Positions 8,695 to 16,969 of a stretch of DNA of 18,576 nucleotides are shown piece after piece (within the stretch, counting starts at the first letter, position 1; the number at the start of each line of letters is the position of its first letter). Source of the DNA: Dictyocoela muelleri (Eukaryota > Microsporidia); assembly GCA_016256075.1 (NCBI GenBank), contig SDVU01000179.1:1-18576 (forward strand), in the 5' to 3' direction. The notes beneath the pieces are model-generated. The model was not told where the DNA came from. It saw nothing but the letters and a program-made list of their open reading frames with translations, and did no database searches. The position numbers and the translations under genes were made by a program.

Positions 8695-9098
8695 AAATGC
8701 TGAACATATCTAAAATTTGCAACCCGGAGAGTTGTTTCCAACCATAGTCTTTAGACCCTTGGTTCCTGGTGTTAAAGTAATATGTCATTCTAAGCTGCCA
8801 ACATGCCTAGCTAAATAGGCGATTTTCGTTATATCAATGCCTTATTAGGATACAGGTAATTAATGGCTCTTTCAATATTTTTTTCAATACTTATTAGTAT
8901 GCTAAGATGCGTCGCCGCTCTTATCCACACATCTAGGAAAATCTATTCCGCGCAATTGTCATATTAGACAAGTCTTAATCAACTATTCTACACCGGAAAA
9001 ATTTATATTACTGCTATATTTCTATAGTTTTTGACCGCTTAATCTCATCCCTCATTATTTATTATAGAGTGACGTCAGCGGGATTTGAACCAAATTAT
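8695..9098 (-). mobile_element. SINE copy S4
   Basis: A minus-strand copy of the SINE, about 400 bp, recognised by the conserved 3' part (the AACAACTCTCCGGG segment read in reverse near 8722-8736) and by the body. Its B box (9093-9080 on the minus strand) is the best in the window, but the A-box half of the tRNA head is missing or unrecognisable. S4 shares with S5 several features absent from S1 and S2, such as CGCCTATT in place of CGCGTATACAG and an ACTTTAACA segment. The two therefore belong to one subfamily. Confidence 0.7.
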
Positions 9099-9318
9099 TG
9101 ATTAAAGTAAAATAGAATTATTTTGTATCATGCTTACGATATCCATAATTGCCAACACAGAGAGTTGTTTCCAACTATACTCGTTAAACTTTAGGTTCCT
9201 GATGTTAAAGTAATACGTCATTCTAAGCTAACCTCAGGCCTAGCCGAATAGGCGATTTTCGTTGTATCAATGACTCATTAGGATACAGGTAATCATGGCT
9301 CTTTATATTTTTTTAATA

Positions 9319-9326
9319 CTGATTAG
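9319..9326. repeat. left 8-bp target duplication of the hAT element
   Basis: CTGATTAG, against CTTATTAG at 11264-11271 on the other side: one mismatch in 8. The uninterrupted SINE S4 has CTTATTAG at this place, which confirms it as target sequence. Confidence 0.75.
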
Positions 9327-9375
9327 TATGGCTCGGATAAAAGAGCAGTGAAAATTGTCTCTGTAATTGAAAATA

Positions 9376-9530
9376 TGGAGTAAAAAGAGTTTTTGGAGTT
9401 TTTGGAGTGATTTGGGAGTGGAAAAAATGATTTGAGAGTGCAAAAATTTATTTGGGAGTAGAAAAATTTATTTGGGAGTAAAAAAAATTATTTGGGAGAG
9501 GAGAAATTTATTTGGGTGTAAAAAAATATT
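9376..9530. repeat. left subterminal repeats of the hAT element
   Basis: About six imperfect units of the form ATTTGGGAGTGGAAAAA in direct orientation, 19-24 bp apart, after two shorter TTTTGGAGT units. hAT transposases are known to bind short subterminal repeats, so these are candidate binding sites. Confidence 0.65.
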
Positions 9531-9611
9531 AAGGGGCATATTATTCTATAAAAATTAAAAGAATCTATTTTTTCAATTAAAAAAATAAATTTAAGTTAAA
9601 TAGAAGATAAA

Positions 9612-11011
9612 TTATTTATTAAAATAAAGAAACATTAGTTTAGCAAGGTTTTCTACCTTAAAAGATTGTCTCTTATCTGAAAAATGTTTCTGTATGAAGA
9701 GAAAGCTCTCTCTACCGAAGCACTGTTTAGTGGGATAAAATTAAAGATTTTGTCTTCTCTTTTAACTCTCATCTCATTAAAATTTAGGAAATATTGAAAA
9801 TCTGGATTCTTCAATAGAGAAGCATCGAGGTATGCTCCTAAAAACCCATCATTGTGACATTTTTCTAAGCAATAGGTTAAAAACTTTATTTGCGACTCTG
9901 TACTGAGCAAAGAGCTTTCTAATGCTTCAATCTTAGTTGGAAGAAAAGAATAATTCTAGACAAATCGTAATTCAACTTCGAATTCCACAGAGTTAAATAC
10001 CTCAAAAAACTTTGTACCACATTTAATGTCCATGGCGTTTATAAAAAGTCTTATAGCTTGAAAATTTCCGTATAAGTACACAGCAAACGATATCATTGTT
10101 CCCCACCTAATGAGGATCGGAAACTTTGTTAGGGGAACATTGACTATTTCTTTATAAATTTTCTTATTCACCTTATTCTTCACTAGCCACTTCTTTAGGA
10201 CTGAAATAATCTTGTTAACTCTCAGGCTTTTATCTTTAATTTTTTCAGAGACATTGTGCAAAGCATGACAAAGACATGTTACATGTTTTAGATTTGGAAA
10301 AAGTTCCTTCAGCAATTTTCCCGTACATTTAGCTGATGCAGCTTGGTCTGATATAATCAATCTGATTCTTTTATGATCAAACTCAAGGCCAATGAAATCG
10401 TACAAGCTCTTCAAAATCATTCTATTTAAAGAAGCACTCGAGGTATCTATAAGACTCACGGTTTTAACCAGTAAGCACTCTTCCTTTCTTTCATTTCCAC
10501 ATATACCTATAAGGACACATAAGATGTTCCTTCCTGTTGAATCAGTTGTTTCATCAAAAATCATATAAAAGTCTTTGCCATGAAATCTATTTTTAGCTTC
10601 AAGATACTTCTTTTGATATAGTTCAGGTAAGGATGTTTTTCTGTAGTAGGAAGACGAGTATATAGGAAACGGAAGAAACTTTTCTGCAAAAGTTGCGAAA
10701 ATATTACTGTCTATTTTACTGAGAGGAATGTTCAATCCGGTAAAAACTTCTATCAATCCATATTGGAACATCTTATTGTTCTCTATCGGCGTATTACTTT
10801 CTATAGAATCACTAATAGGCGCAACCGTTTTTCTGGTATGCCCATAGGATAAAAGATGTCTCTTTATATTAAATAGGCCTCTGCCTGGTTTGAAGGTCAA
10901 TTTTTTCTGACACAAAGAACAAAAGATGCTTTCATTATTCAAGGTTAGATATGGGTTATCTTTGATAATCTTTTCGACAGATTCTTTAAGATTTTCGGAT
11001 TCATTATTCAT
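9612..11011 (-). pseudogene. hAT transposase, interrupted
   Basis: Cut-and-paste transposase reading from ATG at 11011. The first 351 codons are open. A BED-type zinc finger spans residues 31-58 (C31, C34, H52, H58). The RNase H-like catalytic core shows FDETTD with a candidate first catalytic Asp (D153) and SDQAA with D222. The classical hAT block HVTCLCHALHNV follows at 243-254, and an RW pair at 302-303. One in-frame TAG at 9956-9958 then interrupts the frame, which reopens without shift. The C-terminal dimerisation signature SASVERAFSS lies near 9700-9730. Just past it, near 9655, a probable one-base loss throws the last residues (KVENLAKLMFLYFNK) into another frame, ending at 9612. Total size is about 467 codons, shorter than classical hAT enzymes. 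The third catalytic residue was not identified. Other copies could be intact. Confidence 0.85.
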
Positions 11012-11018
11012 TTGGGGG
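11012..11018 (-). promoter_or_regulatory. CCCCC-AA start signal of the hAT transposase
   Basis: On the minus strand the sequence reads TTACCCCCAA directly before the transposase ATG. The run of five C, the two-base spacing and the preceding A are the same as before rpn1. An A/T-rich TATATTTT lies about 20 bp further upstream. Confidence 0.6.
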
Positions 11019-11124
11019 TAAGATTTACTAAAAGAAAATATAATGAAAAAAAGAATCTAAAGCCTTTTATATACGAATCATTTTTTATTTTAAAGTTAAG
11101 AGCAATAATTTTAACTATTTTTTT

Positions 11125-11200
11125 CTGGGAGTGGGTTCTAAATTTGGGAGTGGGTTCTAAATTTTGGGAGTGGGTTCTAAATTTTATGAGTGAAAATTCA
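11125..11200. repeat. right subterminal repeats of the hAT element
   Basis: Three near-identical direct units GGGAGTGGGTTCTAAATTT, 20-22 bp apart, plus a diverged fourth (ATGAGTGAAAATTC). They share the GGGAGTG core with the left-end units and have the same orientation on the plus strand. Confidence 0.7.
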
Positions 11201-11263
11201 TTTATTGGAGCAAATTTTTCTTTTGAAAAAAAATTAAAAAACCACTCTTTTATCCGAGCCCTA

Positions 11264-11271
11264 CTTATTAG
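11264..11271. repeat. right 8-bp target duplication of the hAT element
   Basis: CTTATTAG, matching CTGATTAG at 9319-9326 with one difference. SINE sequence continues immediately after it. Confidence 0.75.
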
Positions 11272-11596
11272 TTTGCCGAGATGCGTCGTCGCTCCCATCC
11301 TCACGCCTAGGAAAATCTATTCTACTTAATTGTCACATTAGACAAGTCTCAATCAGTATTCCACGCCGGGAAAACTGTATATTACTGCTTTATTTTTATA
11401 GTTAATGATCGCTTAATGTCTTCAAAATTTTAAAGTGGCACCGGCGGCATTCTTGCCTCGATACTTAAATATTACAATCAAGGGTGTTAAGCAATAAGCT
11501 ATATGGCTAAAAAATAATTTATGTTTAAATTTATCTGTGATTAATATTTTTAAACTGTTTTTTAAGAAAATATCACTAGAGATTGTAAAAAGAATG

Positions 11597-11598
<2 letters not shown>

Positions 11599-11630
<32 letters not shown>
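11599..11630. repeat. (TA)n microsatellite
   Basis: About 16 uninterrupted TA units, lying between the heads of SINE copies S5 (minus, ending 11507) and S6 (plus, from 11634). Confidence 0.9.
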
Positions 11631-11632
<2 letters not shown>

Positions 11633-11830
11633 TGGGCACATAGCATATTGATTAACACTATTAAACATATTATTTAAGTATGTTATTTAGGATTATTTAA
11701 ATCCAGTTTAATAAATAATCGGGAATGACATTAATAGGTCAATAACTATAGAATTAATATACACTTTTCCCGTGTGCTATAGCTGATAGAGACTTTGTTT
11801 AATATTTTATAGTTAATGAAAACGGACTTT

Positions 11831-11835
11831 CATAG
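11831..11835. repeat. left target duplication of element B
   Basis: CATAG at the left edge, against GATAG at 15967-15971 on the right: four of five bases match. A 5-bp duplication is usual for Ty3/gypsy integrases. Confidence 0.6.
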
Positions 11836-12135
11836 TGACGTAATCTACTCTGGGTAGAGTGCCACTGTTAAAGAAATTCGTAAATACGTTTATTGAACAG
11901 GGTACGGGTCCCTTACTTATATTTATAGTCTTATCTGAATTTCTTTTATACATGTTCGTTAACCTGCGGAATGAGTTTCTGTTTGTAGAATCATCATGTT
12001 CACGCATGTGAGTGAGAATTTGGTTTCTTTTATAGTTTATTCTCAAACACATTTGTTTCAAATATAAACAAACGGTTTTATATTTGAAACTATCTAAAAG
12101 TATGTCACATGTATTTATAGTGTTAGAATGTGACA
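11836..12135 (-). repeat. 3' LTR of element B
   Basis: 300 bp with TG...CA ends. On the minus strand it begins TGTCACATTCTAACAC and ends in TACGTCA. It is about 98 percent identical to the copy at 15666-15966. The short open frames inside both LTRs are chance and identical in kind. Confidence 0.9.
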
Positions 12136-12149
12136 TATCGGCACTCCAG

Positions 12150-13070
12150 TAAGGTTTAATGGATTTTATATTTTGATAAATTATTTTATCTTTAAAATTT
12201 TTGAAATAAATCCTTTGTTTATCATTTGATACTCGGTTTATTATGAAGGGTCCTAAGAAAGGAGGGTTGAGTTTTTCATGCTGGAAATTTCTTATTAATA
12301 TAGAATCACCTATGTTATATTCATTATTAAACTGGATTTTTTTATTTTTATAATTTTTGTATGATTTTAAAGTTACTGAATTGTTATTTAATATAACTTC
12401 ACTTGGTTTTTAAATTTAATGACCTTTTTTACAAGATTATTCAATTTGTTTTCGATTATTCCTTTTATAATTTTTATATCCCACTCCTTATAAATTCTTA
12501 ATACATCAGAAATTGATTGATTTAGTCTTTCGGAAATAGAGTTGCCGGTTGGATTATATGGCGAAGAGAATATTTGTTTTATATTAACAGAATTAAAGAA
12601 TATTTTGGTTGAATTTGATACATAGCATGTACCGTTATCTGACAATAAGGTTGTTGGATTGGTATAATATTTCAACCACTCTTTTTTAAAGGCATTCTGA
12701 AAGGCTTTCTAGGTAATTTCTGAAGTAAAATGAATTTTAGTAAATTTACTACATCTATCTGTGAAAGTAAAAATGGATAATTTATTTTTGTTAAACACAT
12801 TTTTGTAATTAAAAGCATCAAAAGGGCCATACGCATCGCTACTAATATGTTCCAAAGGATTATTAGTATGTATTAAACCGATATGATTTCCATATATTCT
12901 ATAGTTTTTTTTATAATTTGGCAAAAATGGCAAGTTTTAATAATATTACTTAATAGAATCTTCACATTCTTTAAAATGTTCATAATCTTTCTTAGTGTTA
13001 AATATGAACTTGAATAACCAGGATGACCATTTATAATGTGAAATTGAAAGAAATATTTTTTCAAATCTAG
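12150..13070 (-). pseudogene. integrase region of element B
   Basis: The HHCC zinc domain is at about 13060-12910 (HIINGHPG, then CHFCQIIKK). The DDE core shows SSDAYGPFD near 12830, LSDNGTCYVS near 12640 and ISERLNQSI near 12525 with the glutamate. A C-terminal GPF module, LGPFIINRVSNDKQ, lies near 12260. These are the marks of a Ty3/gypsy integrase. Decayed. Confidence 0.85.
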
Positions 13071-13179
13071 TGGCCCAAAGGTATTTGATTGTGAAATTAA
13101 GTTAAGAGTATTGTTTTGAGATACTTGATGTATATTATTTCGAGATAATTCGTCGGCAATCACATTTTCCTTGCTTTGT

Positions 13180-13560
13180 ATGTGATTAAAATGAATATTT
13201 AGATCTGAAATGCTTACTCTCCATCTGTTAGCGCGTTTTGAAAAGTCTGATGTCTTTCCTAAAAGATTTTTATTATCAGTGAATATTAATATTTCAGATC
13301 CGCCGATTAGAGGTCTCCATTTGTTAACTGCCATGAAGATAGCAAACATTTCCTTTTCAACTATAGAATAGTTGCTCTGTGCTTGATTGAGTTTTTTACT
13401 GTAATGATCAATTATACCAGTTTTTTTTCGGATAAAACAGCTCCTATGGAGTGATCACTTGCGTCACAATGTAGGTTAATTTTTTTTTCATATCAGGCAT
13501 GTATAGATATATTTTTTTATACAAGTAATTATATATTTAAATTACAGGTTGCATATCTTT
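13180..13560 (-). pseudogene. RNase H domain of element B
   Basis: The region encodes a glutamate-helix segment (EKEMFAIFMAVNKWRPL), then FTDNKNLLG with the next acidic residue, then HIQSKENVIADELSR, the typical end of Ty3/gypsy RNase H with its His and Asp. It lies between reverse transcriptase and integrase. Confidence 0.8.
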
Positions 13561-13739
13561 ATCATTAATAAAAAATTTAGAATTATTTATTTTTAGTTGT
13601 TCGTATAATTTGTACAGTTTTGAACTTAAATTTGGAATAAACTTACGATACCAATTGATTTTTTGGGGAGTTTTTGTAATTGTTTCTTTGTGTTTGGTTT
13701 TTTCCATTGAGTAAAATTTTCAAGTCTCGACATCTCTGG

Positions 13740-14330
13740 TGTATATTTATCTCCGGATATATTGAAACCTAAATAAGATATTTCTGTTTTTAAAAATTCG
13801 GATTTTTGAAGATTAATTATAGCATTTCTTTTTGATAATTTATCAAATACTTGTTCAATGATATGAATATGTTTATCAATAGTATCTGTGTAAATAAGTA
13901 TATCATCTACGAAGACTGTAATATTTTGGATCCCATATAGTATTTCACTTATTAAGCTATAGAAGAATTTCGGCGCATTTACTAAGCCAAATGGAATTCT
14001 AGTAAATTCAAATTTTCCTGAATTGGCAGTGAATGCTGTTTTTTTTCAATCGGACTCAGATATTGAGACTTGATAGAAGCCCTTTTTAAGATCGATACGA
14101 GAAAAGAATTTAGATCCCGTAAATTTATGAAAAGAATCAAATATATCAGGAAATTGGTATTGCATTTTTAACGATATTTTATTTAGTTCTCTATAATCAA
14201 TTAGAAGTCTGCCTGAACCATCCGGCTTCTTTTTAATGAAACATGGAGAAGCATAAAGAGATTTTGATCTTCTAATTACTCCATTTGCCAATAATTCTGA
14301 TATTTCTTTATCTAATAGTTCTTGCATAAA
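13740..14330 (-). pseudogene. reverse transcriptase domain of element B
   Basis: Motifs in order on the minus strand: SPCFIKKKPDGSGRLLIDYRELN near 14250-14190, FFSRIDLKKGFYQV near 14110-14065 with the first catalytic aspartate, a PFGL-type block near 13990, and VFVDDILIY near 13900 with the paired aspartates. These define a Ty3/gypsy reverse transcriptase. Decayed. Confidence 0.85.
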
Positions 14331-14529
14331 TAAAGGAATTTTGTATGGTTTAAATAAATGTATGTTATTTTTTCTTGTTGGAATATCAAATTTAACACCA
14401 TTTATTGGATGTTTCTCATCTATATTTAACAGATATTTTTGAATTAAATGCGATATTTTATCATTTTTAACGATTAATTTAGAATTATTAATATAAAAAT
14501 TTAAATAACGTGCAGTTTGGTGTCGTTTA

Positions 14530-14845
14530 AGCTATTTACTTGACCTAGAAATTGTATTTGTTGATTGTTAAGATTTAAATTTATATTATTTTTCCTAAAA
14601 AAATCTGTTCCAAAAATGATATCTTCATTAAGATTTGCTAATACGTTTAGTTCTATTTCAGTTCCAAAATTATTATTATTGTTTTTGATATAAATATTTA
14701 TTTTTCCTATTATTTCTGTCTCTGAACCATCTGCAATTTTAACCCTTTTATTTGTATTTGGTTCCATCTTTAAATTATATATGCTTATAATTTTATTGCT
14801 AATGAATGATTTTTTGGCACCGCTATCAATCAGTACCTTCATAAT
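14530..14845 (-). pseudogene. aspartic protease domain of element B
   Basis: VLIDSGAKKSFIS near 14835-14795 is the catalytic D-S-G-A motif, and IIFGTDFFRKNNI near 14620-14580 is the second conserved motif. Spacing fits a retroviral-type aspartic protease that matures Gag-Pol. Confidence 0.8.
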
Positions 14846-14899
14846 TTTTTTATTTGAGATAAAATTTAAATATAAATAAAGTAAAGAATAACTTGAAAT

Positions 14900-15560
14900 C
14901 GAATTTAATGAATCCTTGTTTTTTACTTTTTGTTTATTAGCTTGACATTCTGCGGTATCATGACTATTTACCTTGTGGAAATTGCACCATTTTTTCTCCT
15001 TTTTATATGTTTTACAATAATCTTTTTCGAAATTTATATCTTTTTGAGCGTAATTTTTACTAAAAATGTATTTTTCAGCATTATTTATATTTTCGTTATT
15101 TTTTCGGCAGTAAATATTCCCTCAGAAATATATTTGCAAATTTTGTTTTCATTAATACCATTCAGAAATGTTTCGTCTGACAATTTTTTTATTTATTTTT
15201 TAGTAAATTCTTTATTTGTAGAAATTCATTAAAATGTTTCATCTATTGAATATTTATATTCTTTGATACTCAGGAAATTTTTTAGTTTTTATTTTTTAAA
15301 TAATTCTTATAGTGATTATTAGTCTCTATTGGATATTTAAGTTGGAGTATTTCGTTAAACACATTCTTAACATTAGAGAAATTTTTTATTTGAACAATTA
15401 TTTCATTTGAGCATAATGATTTTAAAACTTGAACTGCTGTTTCCGAGTTCCATTTGGCAAGTTCGGCTGTAGTTTTAAACATTTGTATAGCTTCAAATAT
15501 ATCGATTGAGATATAATCGAAAACTGGTAATTCTCGATTTACCATTACTTCAGTATTTTC
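14900..15560 (-). pseudogene. gag region of element B, with zinc knuckle
   Basis: Structural gag region. A capsid-like helical segment lies around 15540-15290 (FEAIQMFKTTAELAKWN). A zinc knuckle follows near 14985-14940: WCNFHKVNSHDTAEC, with the spacing C-x2-H-x4-H-x4-C. This equals the classical CCHC knuckle with the second Cys replaced by His, a variant found in various gypsy gag proteins. The knuckle normally packages element RNA. Confidence 0.7.
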
Positions 15561-15652
15561 TACTTATATTTTAAAACTTGTCGTTTTCAGCGGCGTTGTA
15601 TCATTGTTATTTAACGCTTCTATTTCGGTTAAAATTTTTTTTAAAATTTGTC

Positions 15653-15664
15653 ATTGAATTCAAT
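15653..15664. other. 12-bp palindrome at the primer-binding position of element B
   Basis: ATTGAATTCAAT, a perfect palindrome, lies one base inside the 5' LTR. This is where LTR elements carry the primer-binding site. No match to the 3' end of a common tRNA is obvious by eye. Confidence 0.45.
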
Positions 15665-15665
15665 A

Positions 15666-15966
15666 TGACGTAATCTACTCTGGGTAGAGTGCCACTGTTA
15701 AAGAAATTCGTAAATACGTTTATTGAACAGGGTGTGGGTCCCTTACTTGTATTTATAGTCTTATCTGAATTTCTTTTATACATGTTCGTTAACCTGCGAA
15801 ATGAGTTTCTGTTTGTAGAATCCTCATGTTCACGCATGTGAGAGAGAATTTGGTTTCTTTTATAGTTTATTCTCAAACACATTTGTTTCAAATATAAACA
15901 AACGGTTTTATATTTGAAACTATCTAAAAGTATGTCACATGTTATTTATAGTGTTAGAATGTGACA
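15666..15966 (-). repeat. 5' LTR of element B
   Basis: 301 bp, TG...CA ends, about 98 percent identical to 11836-12135. Followed on the right by GATAG, the partner of CATAG at the other end of the element, and then by SINE S6 sequence. Confidence 0.9.
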
Positions 15967-16249
15967 GATAGGTGTTATGATTAGTGCGACGGAGCATCTC
16001 GACAAGAAATAGTAAAAAAAAAATAACACATGGAAAAGCTTAAAATATCTGTTTCAGCGTAATCATTTATAAAACGAAAATCGTGTATACAGCTGTACAG
16101 CTTAGCAATGACGTATATCTTAACATAAAGAAAAAAGGGTCAAATACTAGGGTTGGATATAACTCTCTTGGTTGGAAATTATGGATATTGTCAGTATTTA
16201 GTAATTAATATATAAAAGATTTTATAAAACGAATATTATTAACGGTTTC

Positions 16250-16590
16250 ACACCCAACTACATATGCATGTGTATGTTCAAAACCACTCTTAATTTTGAA
16301 CTACATATATATGTGTAGTTCCACTCTAAATTTTAAACTACATAAATATGATGTTCAAAAACACTCTAAAATTTGAACTACATATATGTGTGTAGTTCAA
16401 AAAGACTTAAATTTTTACACTACATATATATGCAGTTCAAAAACACTCTAAATTTGGACTACATATATATGTGCAGTTCAAAAACACTCTAAATTTTGAA
16501 CTAAGTATATATCTGTAGTAAAAAAATACTCTAAATTTTGAACTACGTATATATGTGTAGTAAAAAAATACTCTAAATTTTAAATATATC
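16250..16590. repeat. palindromic minisatellite, left part
   Basis: About eight imperfect units of roughly 40-43 bp. The core is GAACTACATATATATGTGTA, then GTTCAAAAACACTCTAAATTTT. Each unit contains an inverted repeat (GAACTACA against TGTAGTTC around an AT core) that could fold as a hairpin. The same unit reappears in direct orientation at 18172-18305, beyond the MULE. Confidence 0.85.
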
Positions 16591-16969
16591 ATTTGGTCCA
16601 AACTGAGCCGAACAGTCAGATTCGGACAAAATTATGGAGTGCTTATTTTTTTTGAAAAATATCCCTGTCGAGCACAAATATTTTTTTTTAAAAAAATCAA
16701 AATAAATTATAATTCAAAATAATATCGAAATTTTTAATTAAATACTGAAATCATATATCTTTTTAACTGCTTCAAAAACAAAATATCATAATACACGTTA
16801 AATCTTCCAATTTGTTTTTAAACGTTCCATTTTTTAAAAGTTTTTCTCTTATCGGAATTTAAAGGCCTCAATGTCAATACCTCCTTGATATCTCGATCTT
16901 GTAAATGATCATATGTCCGTATCATGATAATTAATTTTATTAAAAAGGGTAGTTACTATTTAAAAATGA

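Larger units (their letters stand above)
9327..11263 (-). mobile_element. hAT-family DNA transposon
   Basis: A 1,937-bp element with 19-bp terminal inverted repeats, 18 of 19 matching: TATGGCTCGGATAAAAGAG at the left and, read inward on the minus strand, TAGGGCTCGGATAAAAGAG at the right. TAGGG-type ends and an 8-bp target duplication are both hallmarks of the hAT superfamily. It holds one transposase gene on the minus strand. Subterminal repeats of a TTGGGAGTG type fill both ends. The element is nested in SINE copy S5. Single-base differences between the target duplications and between the terminal repeats point to a moderate age. The transposase has at least two inactivating changes, so this copy is probably not autonomous. 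Confidence 0.9.
9123..11507 (-). mobile_element. SINE copy S5, interrupted by a hAT transposon
   Basis: A minus-strand SINE copy in two parts: the 3' half at 9123-9326 and the 5' half at 11272-11507, together about 440 bp. The hAT element at 9327-11263 and its 8-bp duplication separate the halves. The 5' half carries the tRNA-like head, ending at 11507, with TAGCTTATTGC as A box; its B box is degenerate. S5 follows S4 head-to-tail in the same orientation about 25 bp away. Confidence 0.75.
11836..15966 (-). mobile_element. Ty3/gypsy-type LTR retrotransposon B, full-length boundaries but broken
   Basis: A fossil element of 4,131 bp on the minus strand with both LTRs and a probable 5-bp target duplication. 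Parts run from right to left: 5' LTR, gag with a zinc knuckle, protease, reverse transcriptase, RNase H, integrase with a GPF module, 3' LTR. The two LTRs are about 98 percent identical, so insertion was fairly recent compared with element A. Even so, the coding region carries several interruptions (at least five). It may have moved with proteins supplied by other copies, or decayed quickly. It is nested in SINE copy S6. Confidence 0.9.
11634..16212 (+). mobile_element. SINE copy S6, interrupted by LTR element B
   Basis: A plus-strand SINE copy split in two: the tRNA-like head and first half at 11634-11835, the second half at 15967-16212, about 443 bp in all. At the break, the left flank ACGGACTTTCATAG and the right flank ATAGGTGTTATGATTAGTG align to the continuous S2 sequence around 4940-4970. 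This shows that the LTR element inserted into an existing SINE. The 3' half carries the family's GTATACAGCTG and GGATATTGTCAG segments. Confidence 0.75.

Noticed and set aside
11008-11329. Overlapping plus- and minus-strand frames at the right end of the hAT element
   Set aside because: They lie in subterminal repeats and the terminal inverted repeat and encode only repeat-derived wording.
11813-12136. 107-codon minus-strand frame, with a similar one at 15607-15891
   Set aside because: Both are the LTR sequence of element B read in one frame; their likeness reflects the LTR pair, not a gene family.
16250-16590. CRISPR-like array
   Set aside because: Units are contiguous and diverged with no unique spacers, and the genome is eukaryotic; it is a minisatellite.
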